The translations under genes were made by a program, and so were the position numbers. The notes under the pieces were generated by a model that saw nothing but the letters and a program-made list of their open reading frames with translations, was not told where the DNA came from and searched no databases. A stretch of DNA of 64,000 nucleotides from assembly GCF_900090315.1 (NCBI RefSeq), contig NZ_FMHZ01000002.1, positions 3,938,501 through 4,002,500 of the forward strand, read 5' to 3'. This document shows positions 38,345 through 48,377 of the stretch, one piece after another. Each line of letters starts with the position of its first letter. Position 1 is the first letter of the stretch. This stretch comes from Micromonospora citrea. GTDB taxonomy: Bacteria > Actinomycetota > Actinomycetes > Mycobacteriales > Micromonosporaceae.

Positions 38345-38992
38345 TCAGGAGAGGGCGGCGGCGATGGCGGTGGCGGCGGCGATGACCTGCGCGCCGACCA
38401 CCTCGGCGTCCAGCGGCGCGAGCGCCACCACCCCGACGCTCGCCTCCAGGCCGGGCACGCCGAGCACCGGGGCGGCCACCCCGTACGCCCCGGACTGGAG
38501 CTCCCCGGCGGTGCTCACCGGGCCGGCGGCGCCCGCCCGGCCGGCAAGGATGGCCCGCCCGGCCGCCCCGCGCTCCAGCGGGTGCCGCGCCCCCGTCCGG
38601 TACGCGACGTGGAACGACGTCCAGCTCGGCTCCACGACGGCGAGCGCGACCCCCTCGCCCCCCTCGACCACGGTGAGGTGGGCGGTCGCGCCGGCCTGCT
38701 CGGCGAGCCGGCGCAGCGCGGGCAGCGCCCCCTCCGCGAGCAGCGGCTGGGCCCGCCGGGCCAGGTGCAGCACCCCCGCGCCGAGGCGGAGCCGGCCGCC
38801 GCCGTCGCGGCGCAGCATCCCGTGCGCGGTCAGCGCGCCCACCAGCCGGTAGACCGCCGCCCGGCCGATGCCCAGCCGGTTCGCCGCCTCGGTGACGGTG
38901 AGCCCGCCCGGCGCGTCGGCGACCAGGTGCAGCAGCCGCAGCCCCCGGTCCAGCGTCTGCGCCGTCTCCCCGCCCCGCGCCGTCGTGTCCAC
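38345..38992 (-). CDS. IclR family transcription regulator
   Basis: A 215-residue regulator. The N-terminal winged helix-turn-helix is visible (LTVTEAANRLGIGRAAVYRL, residues 31-50, then HGMLRRDGGGRLRLG). The C-terminal effector domain is shorter than usual (AHLTVVEGGEGVALAVVEP, HPLERGAAGRAILAG, LEASVGVVAL). The effector is unknown. AGCGTA at 39000-39005 (TACGCT on the minus strand) ends 7 bases before the GTG, so leaderless. It is divergent from cysS only 64 bases away, which need not mean control of cysS. IclR proteins often regulate aromatic catabolism, but the hmgA genes are 19 kb away. Confidence 0.88.
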   Translation of the reverse strand: MDTTARGGETAQTLDRGLRLLHLVADAPGGLTVTEAANRLGIGRAAVYRLVGALTAHGMLRRDGGGRLRLGAGVLHLARRAQPLLAEGALPALRRLAEQAGATAHLTVVEGGEGVALAVVEPSWTSFHVAYRTGARHPLERGAAGRAILAGRAGAAGPVSTAGELQSGAYGVAAPVLGVPGLEASVGVVALAPLDAEVVGAQVIAAATAIAAALS

Positions 38993-39056
38993 GACCAGCA
39001 GCGTACGACCCGGCTCCGGACAACCCCGGAACGCGTGGGACGGCTACCCTTGTACG

Positions 39057-40471
<1,415 letters not shown>

Positions 40472-40472
<1 letters not shown>

Positions 40473-41602
40473 TGGCCGGCAACTCGCAGCGCCGTGGCCG
40501 GCGACTGGCGCCGAAGGCGGGAGCCCCGAAGGGCTCCGGCGGCAAGAACAAGGACGCCCTCGCCGGGCGGGGCAGGACCCTGCCCGCCGACGAGCGGCCC
40601 TGGCACAAGGCCTACTCGGGCACCGAGAAGCTGCCCCAGCGCACCGCCTGGAAGCAGGAGAAGGAGCGCCGGGCGGCGGCCGAGGAGGGGCGCGCGCCCA
40701 AGGTCGGCCAGCCGGGCAGCAAGGACACCACCTGGGGCAAGGGTGGCGGCCGGGGCGTGCCGGGAGGCGGGCGCGGGGCCGCCGGCCGGGGTGCTCGACC
40801 CGCCGGTCGGGGCGGCCCCCGGGTCGCGCCGGGCCGCAAGTCCAACCCGTCGAAGGACTCCCCGGAGCTGCTGGTCGGGCGTAACCCGGTGCTGGAGTCG
40901 CTGCGCGCCCAGGTGCCGGCGACCGCCCTCTACACGGCCCAGGGCATCGACATGGACGACCGGGTCAACGAGATCGTCCGCACCGCCGCCGACCGGGGCA
41001 TCGCCATCCTGGAGATCAGCCGCGCCGAGCTGGACCGGATGACCGGCGGTGTGCTGCACCAGGGCGTCGGGCTCCAGGTGCCGCCGTTCGCGTACGAGCC
41101 CTTCGAGGATCTCGTCGCGGCGGCGCTGGAGCAGACCGCCCCGCTGCTGGTGGCGCTGGACGGGGTGACCGACCCGCGCAACCTCGGCGCGGTGATCCGG
41201 TCCGCCGCCGCCTTCGGCGCGCAGGGCGTCTTCGTACCGGAGCGGCGGGCCGCCGGGATCACCGCGACCGCCTGGCGCACCAGCGCCGGCGCGGCCGCCC
41301 GGGTGCCGGTCGCCCAGGTGACCAACCTGACCCGGTCGCTGAAGGCCTGCCAGGACGCCGGTTTCGTGGTGGTCGGCCTGGACGCCGACGGCGACACCGA
41401 CCTCTACGACCTGGAGGCCGCGGTCGGCCCGCTGGTAGTCGTGGTCGGTTCCGAGGGCCGGGGGTTGTCCCGGCTGGTCGGCGAGACCTGCGACCTCACG
41501 GTGAGCATCCCGATGGTCTCCGAGGTCGAGTCGCTCAACGCCAGCGTGGCCGCCGCGGTGACCCTCGCCGAGGTGGCGCGCCGCCGGGCCGCCGACGGCT
41601 GA
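40472..41602 (+). CDS. rlmB: 23S rRNA (guanosine-2'-O)-methyltransferase RlmB
   Basis: A 376-residue SpoU-type RNA methyltransferase. An N-terminal extension of about 125 residues, rich in Gly, Arg and Lys, may bind RNA. Then come the SpoU substrate-binding domain ([14 protein letters not shown] to [12 protein letters not shown]) and the knotted catalytic domain with [18 protein letters not shown] (motif 1), [15 protein letters not shown] (motif 2) and [15 protein letters not shown] (motif 3). It is translationally coupled to cysS (TGATG). A strong hairpin follows. The rRNA site is assigned from the family, not from this sequence. Confidence 0.92.
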
Positions 41603-41617
41603 CTCCGCAGACACGAA

Positions 41618-41650
41618 AAGGGGCGGTCCGCCGATGGCGGGCCGCCCCTT
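41618..41650. terminator. Bidirectional hairpin between rlmB and the ABC ATPase gene
   Basis: Arms 41618-41632 and 41636-41650 pair over 15 bases with one G-T pair. A run of As before and Ts after the arms (AAAAGGGG, CCCCTT) adds short weak pairs. It lies between convergent genes and can serve both. Confidence 0.8.
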
Positions 41651-41659
41651 CGTCGTACG

Positions 41660-42751
<1,092 letters not shown>

Positions 42752-43039
42752 GGTCAGGTGCTTCCTTTCACCGGCAGGAACGTGCCGGACGATCCGAGTG
42801 GAAGGAGCGGCCGGCACGTGCGTGCGCCGACCCACGGGCGACGCCCCGATGATCGAAGTGTCATCCGTGTCACTGCACGGTAAACGGCTTTCCGTAACCT
42901 GCCAAGACGGGGGGCATCGGGTGGGACGGATGGCATACGCATTCCGGGCACTCGGGCACGGGGAGACATCAATCGACCCCCGCCCTCCGGCCGCCGCGAC
43001 GTTTCCGGTGCTCGCGGGCCCTGCCGAGGGGGAAATCCG

Positions 43040-43063
43040 GACGTCAGTCGCTATGCTGACGTC
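43040..43063 (+). promoter_or_regulatory. Inverted repeat around the tRNA-Thr -10
   Basis: GACGTCAG (43040-43047) and CTGACGTC (43056-43063) are exact inverted arms with 8 bases between. The probable -10 TATGCT (43052-43057) lies in the centre and right arm, 16 bases before the tRNA 5' end. No clear -35 was found. Confidence 0.55.
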
Positions 43064-43073
43064 GACACCACGC

Positions 43074-43150
43074 GCCCCTGTAGCTCAGCTGGCCAGAGCA
43101 CTCGCCTTGTAAGCGAGATGTCGCCGGTTCGATCCCGGCCGGGGGCTCCA
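43074..43150 (+). tRNA. tRNA-Thr, anticodon TGT
   Basis: A 77-base cloverleaf with encoded CCA. The acceptor arm GCCCCTG pairs with CGGGGGC (one G-T pair), the D stem is GCTC/GAGC, the anticodon stem CTCGC/GCGAG encloses loop CTTGTAA, and the T arm is GCCGG-TTCGATC-CCGGC. Anticodon TGT reads ACA and other Thr codons. Discriminator base T, then CCA ends at 43150. Confidence 0.95.
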
Positions 43151-43311
43151 TTTCCGTCAGGCGTTCCGCGCTTCGGCGCGGTCGCGAGCCGGCCGGTCGA
43201 CCGCAGCGCCGACAGCGCGCCCGTGCGGCTGACGCGTTCGCAGGTGCGCCACGGCAAGGACGAGCAGCACGGCCCCGCCGACCCGCGGCACGCCGTGCCT
43301 ATGCTGGCCGT

Positions 43312-43716
43312 GTGAGCAGGGCCGCGGAGGAGTCGAACCGGGCCATGCTGCGCGCGCGGGACGCCATGGACCGCGCGTACGACGAGCCGCTGGACATCGC
43401 GGCGCTGGCCCGGATCGCGTACGTCTCCGAGGCCCACTTCATCCGCACCTTCCGGGCCACCTTCGGCGAGACCCCGCACCGCTACCTCCAGCGGCGGCGG
43501 GTGGAGCGGGCGATGTACCTGCTGCTGCACACGCGCCGGGACGTGACCGACATCTGCTACGCGGTCGGGTTCTCCAGCCTCGGCACGTTCAGCCGCACGT
43601 TCCGGCAGATCGTCGGCGAGCCGCCGTCGGAGTACCGCAGGCGCAGGGCCCCGCTCGCCGCGCCCGTTCCGGGCTGCTTCACCAAGGCCTGGACCCGGCC
43701 CAGCAGTTTTGGATAA
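43312..43716 (+). CDS. AraC family regulator, stand-alone DNA-binding domain
   Basis: A 134-residue protein made almost only of the double helix-turn-helix of AraC/XylS regulators: PLDIAALARIAYVSEAHFIR and ATFGETPHRYLQRRRVERAM, then TDICYAVGFSSLGTFSRTF and QIVGEPPSEYRRRR. A separate sensing domain is absent. It lies 35 bases before a VOC protein gene, an arrangement that recurs in actinobacteria, and the VOC protein may supply or remove a ligand. TATGCT (43300-43305) is 6 bases before the GTG, so leaderless. Confidence 0.93.
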   Translation: MSRAAEESNRAMLRARDAMDRAYDEPLDIAALARIAYVSEAHFIRTFRATFGETPHRYLQRRRVERAMYLLLHTRRDVTDICYAVGFSSLGTFSRTFRQIVGEPPSEYRRRRAPLAAPVPGCFTKAWTRPSSFG

Positions 43717-43751
43717 GCAGCAGCTCAGGCCCGCCCCGTAGCGTCTCCGGC

Positions 43752-44171
43752 ATGACGATGAACGCGATCACCCGCTCCCAGATCTACGTCCTCGACCAGG
43801 ACGAGGCCCTCGACTTCTATGTCGGCAAGCTCGGCATGGAGGTCAACACCGACGCCGACCTCGGCTTCATGCGCTGGCTCACGGTCAACATCCCCGGCGA
43901 CCCGGAGCGCGAGATCCTGCTGGAGAAGCCCGGTCCGCCGGCGCTGGACCCGGCGACCGCCGAGCAGGTCCGTGAGCTGCTCACCAAGGGGGCGCTGGGC
44001 GGCTTCCTCTTCATGACCACCGACGACGCGCAGAAGACGTACGAGGAGCTGGTCGCCAAGGGCGTCGAGATCACCGACGATCCGATGGAGCGCCCGTACG
44101 GGATCGACTTCGGCATCCGCGACCCGTTCGGCAACAAGATCCGCATCGGCCAGATGTTCCCTCGGGCCTGA
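43752..44171 (+). CDS. VOC/glyoxalase-fold protein
   Basis: A 139-residue protein of the vicinal oxygen chelate superfamily. RSQIYVLDQDEALDFYVGKL opens the first beta-alpha-beta repeat and GGFLFMTTDDAQKTYEEL the second; GIRDPFGNKIRIGQ closes it. A possible metal site is incomplete: usual His and Glu ligands are not obvious, so it may be a binding protein. It lies just after the AraC regulator. TAGCGT (43739-43744) ends 7 bases before the ATG. Confidence 0.9.
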   Translation: MTMNAITRSQIYVLDQDEALDFYVGKLGMEVNTDADLGFMRWLTVNIPGDPEREILLEKPGPPALDPATAEQVRELLTKGALGGFLFMTTDDAQKTYEELVAKGVEITDDPMERPYGIDFGIRDPFGNKIRIGQMFPRA

Positions 44172-44224
44172 CCCGCGGCGGGGGCGACCCCTGGGGATCG
44201 GAGGGGGCGGGCGTCGCCGGCCGT

Positions 44225-44357
44225 GGCGGGGGCCGGCCACCTGGCCCGGCCGGCGGGATCGGCTACCCGGCCCGGCCGGCGGGGGCCGGCCACCCGGCCC
44301 GGCCGGCGGGATCGGCTACCTGGCCCGGCTGGCGGGGGCCGGCTACCCGGCCCGGCC
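44225..44357. repeat. Alternating 27/26-bp tandem repeat over the TetR gene 3' end
   Basis: Five units of 27, 26, 27, 26 and 27 bases alternate between two types, giving a 53-bp higher-order period. Units share a GGCCCGGCC core. The last unit contains the TAG stop of the tetR gene (44343-44345). The region from 44172 to 44342 holds no gene. Confidence 0.8.
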
Positions 44358-44915
44358 GGTCGGCAGGCCGGCGAGCAGGGTGTCGACGAGGGCGTCGGCG
44401 TCGGCGGGTGGCAGCGGGCGGTGGGTGACCACGGCGCGCAGCCAGACCGGCCCGAGCAGCAGATCGGCCAGGAGCGTGTCGTCGACCGGCCCGGTCAGCT
44501 CGCCCCGCGCGCGGGCCCGCCCGGTCACCTCGGCGACGTGCGCGCAGTGCTGGCCGAGCAGCTCGTCGGCGAGCCGGGCCAGTTCCGCGTCCGCCCCGGT
44601 GTGGGCGAGCACGTCGGCGGCGAGCCGCCCCGGCCCGTCGGCGAAGAAGGCGGCCTTCGACCGGAGCAGGGCGGTCAGGTCGCCGCGCAGCGAGCCGGTG
44701 TCCGGCACCGGCAGGTCCCGGGCGATGGCGTGCCGGAACGTCGCCGCGACCAGGGCGGGCTTCGACGGCCACCAGCGGTAGAGGGTGGTCTTGTTGATCC
44801 CGGAGCGCCGGGCCACCCCCTCGACGGTCAGCGCGGCGTACCCCTCGGAGGCCAGCAGGTCCAGCACGGCCGCGTGGATCGCCGCCGCCCCGCGCGGGCC
44901 GCGTGCCGTGCTCAC
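44343..44915 (-). CDS. TetR family transcription regulator
   Basis: A 190-residue repressor. The helix-turn-helix is in the first 55 residues (LLASEGYAALTVEGVARRSG, INKTTLYRWWPSKPALVAA). The C-terminal ligand domain fits the TetR_C_16-like group (DLTALLRSKAAFFADG, LAADVLAHTG). The GTG start overlaps the ALDH stop by 4 bases, so regulator and dehydrogenase form an operon, and it probably represses its own operon at the operator near 46548-46565. The ligand may be an aldehyde or its product. Confidence 0.92.
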   Translation of the reverse strand: MSTARGPRGAAAIHAAVLDLLASEGYAALTVEGVARRSGINKTTLYRWWPSKPALVAATFRHAIARDLPVPDTGSLRGDLTALLRSKAAFFADGPGRLAADVLAHTGADAELARLADELLGQHCAHVAEVTGRARARGELTGPVDDTLLADLLLGPVWLRAVVTHRPLPPADADALVDTLLAGLPTGRAG

Positions 44916-46531
44916 AGCCCCGTGCGGCGCAGCAGCCGCAGCGCCGTGGTCATCCGGCGGGTCCAGGCCGCGCTCCGCTCGCCCGGCCGGTGGTACGCGG
45001 GGGCCAGGTCCAGCCCGCGCTGCCGGGCGACGGTCTTGACCCGGGTGAACCGGAGCAGCCCGTCCGCGCCGTGCCGGCCGCCCAGCCCCGAGTCCTTCCA
45101 GCCGCCCATGGGGGCGTCGACGCTGCCCCAGACGGCGCTGTAGCCGTCGTTGACGTTGACGGACCCCGCGTCGATCCGGGCGGCGACCGCCTCGCCGCGC
45201 GCCCCGGAGCCGCTGAACACGCTGGCGTTCAGCCCGTACGCGGTGTCGTTGGCCAGGGCCACCGCCTCGTCGTCGGTGCGGAAGCGGTACACGGCGACGA
45301 CCGGTCCGAAGGTCTCTTCGGCGTGCATCCGCATGCCGGGGGTGACGCCCGTGAGCACGGCCGGCTCGAAGACGTACGGCCCGATGTCGGGGCGGTGCCG
45401 GCCGCCGGTGTGCAGGGTGGCGCCACGCTCGACGGCGTCGGCGACGTGCGCGGTGACGGTGTCGAGCTGCCGCGCCGACGCCAGCGAGCCGAGGTCGGCG
45501 CCGAAGTCGCCGCCGACGCCCAGCCGAAGCGTCCCGGTGCGCGCCACGAACCGGCGCAGGAACTCGTCGTGCAGCGGGTCGGCGACGTAGACGCGTTCGA
45601 TCGAGACGCAGAGCTGGCCGGCGCTGGCGAAGCAGGCCCGGATGGCACCCTCCACCGCCCGGTCCAGGTCGGCGTCGTCGAGCACGAGCAGCGGGTTCTT
45701 GCCGCCCAGCTCCAGCGACGCGGGCACCAGCCGGCGCGCGGCCCGGGCGGCGACCTCCCGGCCGACCCGCGTCGAGCCGGTGAAGCAGACCAGGTCGGCC
45801 CGGTCGGTGACCAGCGGGCCCACCTCCGCGCCCTCGCCGGCGACCACCTGCCAGAGCGCCGGGGGCAGCCCCGCCTCGACGGCGAGGGCCCGCAGCCACA
45901 GCGCGCTGAGCATGGTGGCCGGGTCGGGCCGGTGCACCACGGCGTTGCCGGCCGCCAGGGCGGGCAGCACCTCGGAGGCGGCCAGCGAGAGGGGATAGTT
46001 CCAGGGCGAGACGACGCCGACCACGCCGACCGGGAAGCGCAGCTCGCGTGTGCGGGTGAGCACCGGCAGGGCCCCGGCCCGGCGGCGGGGGCGCAGCAGC
46101 CGGGCGGCGGCGCGGGCGTGGTAGCGGGCGTTGATGGCGACGTCGAGGACCTCCTCGACCGCGTGCCGGCGGGCCTTGCCGGCCTCCAGCTGGACCAGGT
46201 CGAGCCCCTCGGCCTGTCGGTCCAGCACCAGGTCGTGCAGCCGGAGCAGGACGGCGGCCCGACGCCCGGCGGGCAGGGCGGCCCAGGAAAGCTGGGCGGC
46301 CCGCGCGTCGGCGAAGGCGGCGTCGACGTCGGCGGGGGTGCTGGACGGTACGTCCACCGTCGGCGCGCCGGTCAGCGGCGAGGTGGCGGTGAACGCCGGC
46401 CCGGTGCCGCGCACCTGGCCGGCGAGCGCGGTGGCGGCGGCGGGCAGCGCGGGTGGCGGCCCGTCGGCGACCGGGTTGCCGGCGGGGCGGTCCGCCGGCG
46501 CGGCGTGCGGGGGGAGGGCGGTGGCGGTCAT
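44912..46531 (-). CDS. NAD(P)-dependent aldehyde dehydrogenase (succinate-semialdehyde type)
   Basis: A 539-residue ALDH superfamily enzyme. The catalytic Glu is in SLELGGKNPLLVL, the nucleophilic Cys in FASAGQLCVSIERVYV, the cofactor segment is VVSPWNYPLSLA and ETFGPVVAVYRF is the C-terminal signature. It resembles succinate-semialdehyde dehydrogenases such as mycobacterial GabD2-type proteins, but specificity is not certain. The N-terminus adds about 40 low-complexity residues and the C-terminus about 35. TAACGT lies 7 bases before the ATG and an inverted repeat sits upstream of it. Confidence 0.9.
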   Translation of the reverse strand: MTATALPPHAAPADRPAGNPVADGPPPALPAAATALAGQVRGTGPAFTATSPLTGAPTVDVPSSTPADVDAAFADARAAQLSWAALPAGRRAAVLLRLHDLVLDRQAEGLDLVQLEAGKARRHAVEEVLDVAINARYHARAAARLLRPRRRAGALPVLTRTRELRFPVGVVGVVSPWNYPLSLAASEVLPALAAGNAVVHRPDPATMLSALWLRALAVEAGLPPALWQVVAGEGAEVGPLVTDRADLVCFTGSTRVGREVAARAARRLVPASLELGGKNPLLVLDDADLDRAVEGAIRACFASAGQLCVSIERVYVADPLHDEFLRRFVARTGTLRLGVGGDFGADLGSLASARQLDTVTAHVADAVERGATLHTGGRHRPDIGPYVFEPAVLTGVTPGMRMHAEETFGPVVAVYRFRTDDEAVALANDTAYGLNASVFSGSGARGEAVAARIDAGSVNVNDGYSAVWGSVDAPMGGWKDSGLGGRHGADGLLRFTRVKTVARQRGLDLAPAYHRPGERSAAWTRRMTTALRLLRRTGL

Positions 46532-46538
46532 GCCAGCC

Positions 46539-46565
46539 ACGTTAGCGCAACGCAACGTCGCGTTG
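46539..46565 (-). promoter_or_regulatory. Promoter and candidate TetR operator of the ALDH-tetR operon
   Basis: On the minus strand TAACGT (46539-46544) is the -10, 7 bases before the ALDH ATG. Immediately upstream, CAACGC (46548-46553) and GCGTTG (46560-46565) are inverted arms separated by 6 bases. This fits an operator occluding polymerase, probably bound by the co-transcribed TetR protein. Confidence 0.6.
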
Positions 46566-46606
46566 TAGATGCCGCTGCAAGGGCTGCCGTCGACGCCGGG
46601 AGGTGC

Positions 46607-47155
46607 TCAGCCGGTGACGCGGAGCAGCAGTTCCACCACCGCCCGGGTGGCCCCCGGCGGGGCGGCGTCGACCGCGCAGTCCTCGTAGCCGGTCTCGACG
46701 GCCCCGACGGTCAGCCGGTAGCGGAACGCGTCCCGGCAGGCGGTCCCGGCCGGCGACCGACCGGCCTCGGCCGCGAGCCGGGGGTCGGCGAGGAGTCGGC
46801 GCAGGTTCTGGAGGTCCTCGGCGGAGAGGCGGCCGGCGCGCCGGGCGCCGGCGCGGTCGACGGCGGTCCACCGGCCGTCGGGCTCCACGGTCACGGTGTC
46901 CCCGCGCCCGGCGATCCCGCCCGACCGGGTCAGCGCGACGCGGGCCGCCGCCCCGGTCGGGCCGAGGGCGGGCGGGACGGTCGGCGGCGCCGTCGGCCGG
47001 TCGGTGCCGGGCGGGGTCGCCTGGCCGGCACCGGCGGGGGTCGTCGGCCCGGTGCGCGAGGGGGTCGCCCGGTCGGGCGGCTCGCTCGCGGCGCAGCCGG
47101 ACAGGACAGCCGCCGCCAGCGCGATCTTGATGCCGGCCATCGACGCTGATCTCAT
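46607..47155 (-). CDS. Lipoprotein of unknown function
   Basis: A 182-residue exported lipoprotein. The signal peptide carries a lipobox, AAAVLSGCAAS (Cys near residue 21). A Pro/Thr-rich linker to about residue 65 is followed by a compact domain with AARVALTRSGGIAGRGDTVT, a Leu-rich helix (AEDLQNLRRLLADP) and two cysteines (TACRDAF and YEDCAVD). No family was recognised. It resembles protease-inhibitor-like actinobacterial proteins that begin with a measure of Trp/Asp residues, but this is only a loose impression. The ATG at 47155 lacks a good ribosome site, so the start is uncertain. Confidence 0.7.
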   Translation of the reverse strand: MRSASMAGIKIALAAAVLSGCAASEPPDRATPSRTGPTTPAGAGQATPPGTDRPTAPPTVPPALGPTGAAARVALTRSGGIAGRGDTVTVEPDGRWTAVDRAGARRAGRLSAEDLQNLRRLLADPRLAAEAGRSPAGTACRDAFRYRLTVGAVETGYEDCAVDAAPPGATRAVVELLLRVTG

Positions 47156-47408
47156 GCCGCTCGGACGTGTGGCGTGGCGTTCCGGTTCCCCGCCGACCCT
47201 GAGGTTCACCGGCGCCGAGGACTCGTCGCTCCAGACGTCGTTCGTCGTGGACGGCACCGCCCTCAACGTCTCCTGATCCGGCCGTAGCGTCGCCGGGCCC
47301 GGCGACCACCCGCCCGGGTGGTCGCCGGGCCCGCGCCGTTATGGTCGCCGCACCGGCGCCGCCGATCCGGCGGCCGGCGGCACAGGCCGGGGCGAAGGGG
47401 TGGTGACG

Positions 47409-48167
47409 GTGGCGGACGCGGAGCTTCTCGTCGAGGTCGCGGGTGCGGTGGCCACGGTGGTGATCCACAACCCGGCCCGGCGCAACGCGATGACCGCCGG
47501 GATGTGGCGGCGGCTGCCGGAGCTGCTCGACGGGCTGGAGGGCGATCCCGCCGTCCGGGCGCTGGTGCTCACCGGCGCCGAGGGCACCTTCTGCGCGGGC
47601 GCGGACCTCGGCGACCTGGACGACCTGTTCGACGGCGGGGACCTCACCCTCGCGGTCGCCGCCGAGGAGCGGCTGGCCGCGTTCGCCAAGCCGACCGTCG
47701 CCGCCGTCCGGGGCGCCTGCGTGGGCGGCGGCTGCCAGCTCGCGGTCGCCTGCGACCTGCGGGTCGCCGCCGCCGACGCGCGGTTCGGTGTGCCGCCGGC
47801 GCGGCTGGGCCTGGTGTACCCGGCACCCACCACCCGGCGGCTGGCCCGGCTGGTCGGCCCGGCCGCCGCCAAGCACCTGCTCTTCACGGCCGAGCTGATC
47901 GACACCGAGCGGGCGCTGCGGATCGGCCTGGTCGACGAGGTGCTGCCGCCCGACCGCCTCGCCGCCCGGGTGGACGAGCTGACCGCCGCCGTGGCCGCCC
48001 GGTCGCAGCTCAGCGTGGCGGCGGCCAAGGAGATCGTCGACGGCCGGGCCGACGAGGCCCGGATCGCCTGGTGGCACGGGCAGGTCCGGGCCAGTGGTGA
48101 GGCCCGCGAGGGCGTCGCGGCCGTCCGGGAGCGTCGCCCGCCCCGCTTCGGCTGGACGCCGGGCTGA
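47409..48167 (+). CDS. Enoyl-CoA hydratase/isomerase family protein
   Basis: A 252-residue crotonase-fold protein. The oxyanion-hole segments EGTFCAGADLGDLDDLFDGG and GACVGGGCQLAVACDLRVAA are clear. The two Glu residues that do hydration in classical enoyl-CoA hydratases are not seen: FGVPPARLGLVYPAPTTRRL has Pro and Ala in those regions, so a different reaction is possible. Start GTG 47409 has GAAGGGG 8 bases upstream; GTG 47403 and 47400 are alternatives. It stands alone between a lipoprotein gene and a kinase gene. Confidence 0.85.
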   Translation: MADAELLVEVAGAVATVVIHNPARRNAMTAGMWRRLPELLDGLEGDPAVRALVLTGAEGTFCAGADLGDLDDLFDGGDLTLAVAAEERLAAFAKPTVAAVRGACVGGGCQLAVACDLRVAAADARFGVPPARLGLVYPAPTTRRLARLVGPAAAKHLLFTAELIDTERALRIGLVDEVLPPDRLAARVDELTAAVAARSQLSVAAAKEIVDGRADEARIAWWHGQVRASGEAREGVAAVRERRPPRFGWTPG

Positions 48168-48205
48168 CGAGCGGGCTGACCGGGGTTCGGCCGACCGAGC
48201 GGGTC

Positions 48206-48255
48206 GACCGGGCTGACCGCCGGGTCAACCGACCGGGCTGACCGCCGGGTCAAGG
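48206..48255 (+). repeat. 25-bp direct repeat after the enoyl-CoA hydratase gene
   Basis: Two copies of GACCGGGCTGACCGCCGGGT begin at 48206 and 48231, with partial copies just upstream. The 210-base spacer 48168-48377 contains no gene. Confidence 0.7.
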
Positions 48256-48377
48256 GGCGCGCCGCCCCGCCCTCCGCGTCGGGGCTGTCGCCGTCGTCGG
48301 CCGCGCCGGGCGGGCCGCGCCCGACACGGTCCGCGCGTGGGTGGTGTCGGACGGTGCGGTGGGGCAGGCTGTCCGCT

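Noticed and set aside
44912..46531. Betaine-aldehyde dehydrogenase assignment
   Set aside because: The sequence fits general ALDH motifs and resembles succinate-semialdehyde enzymes more; no choline genes are near.
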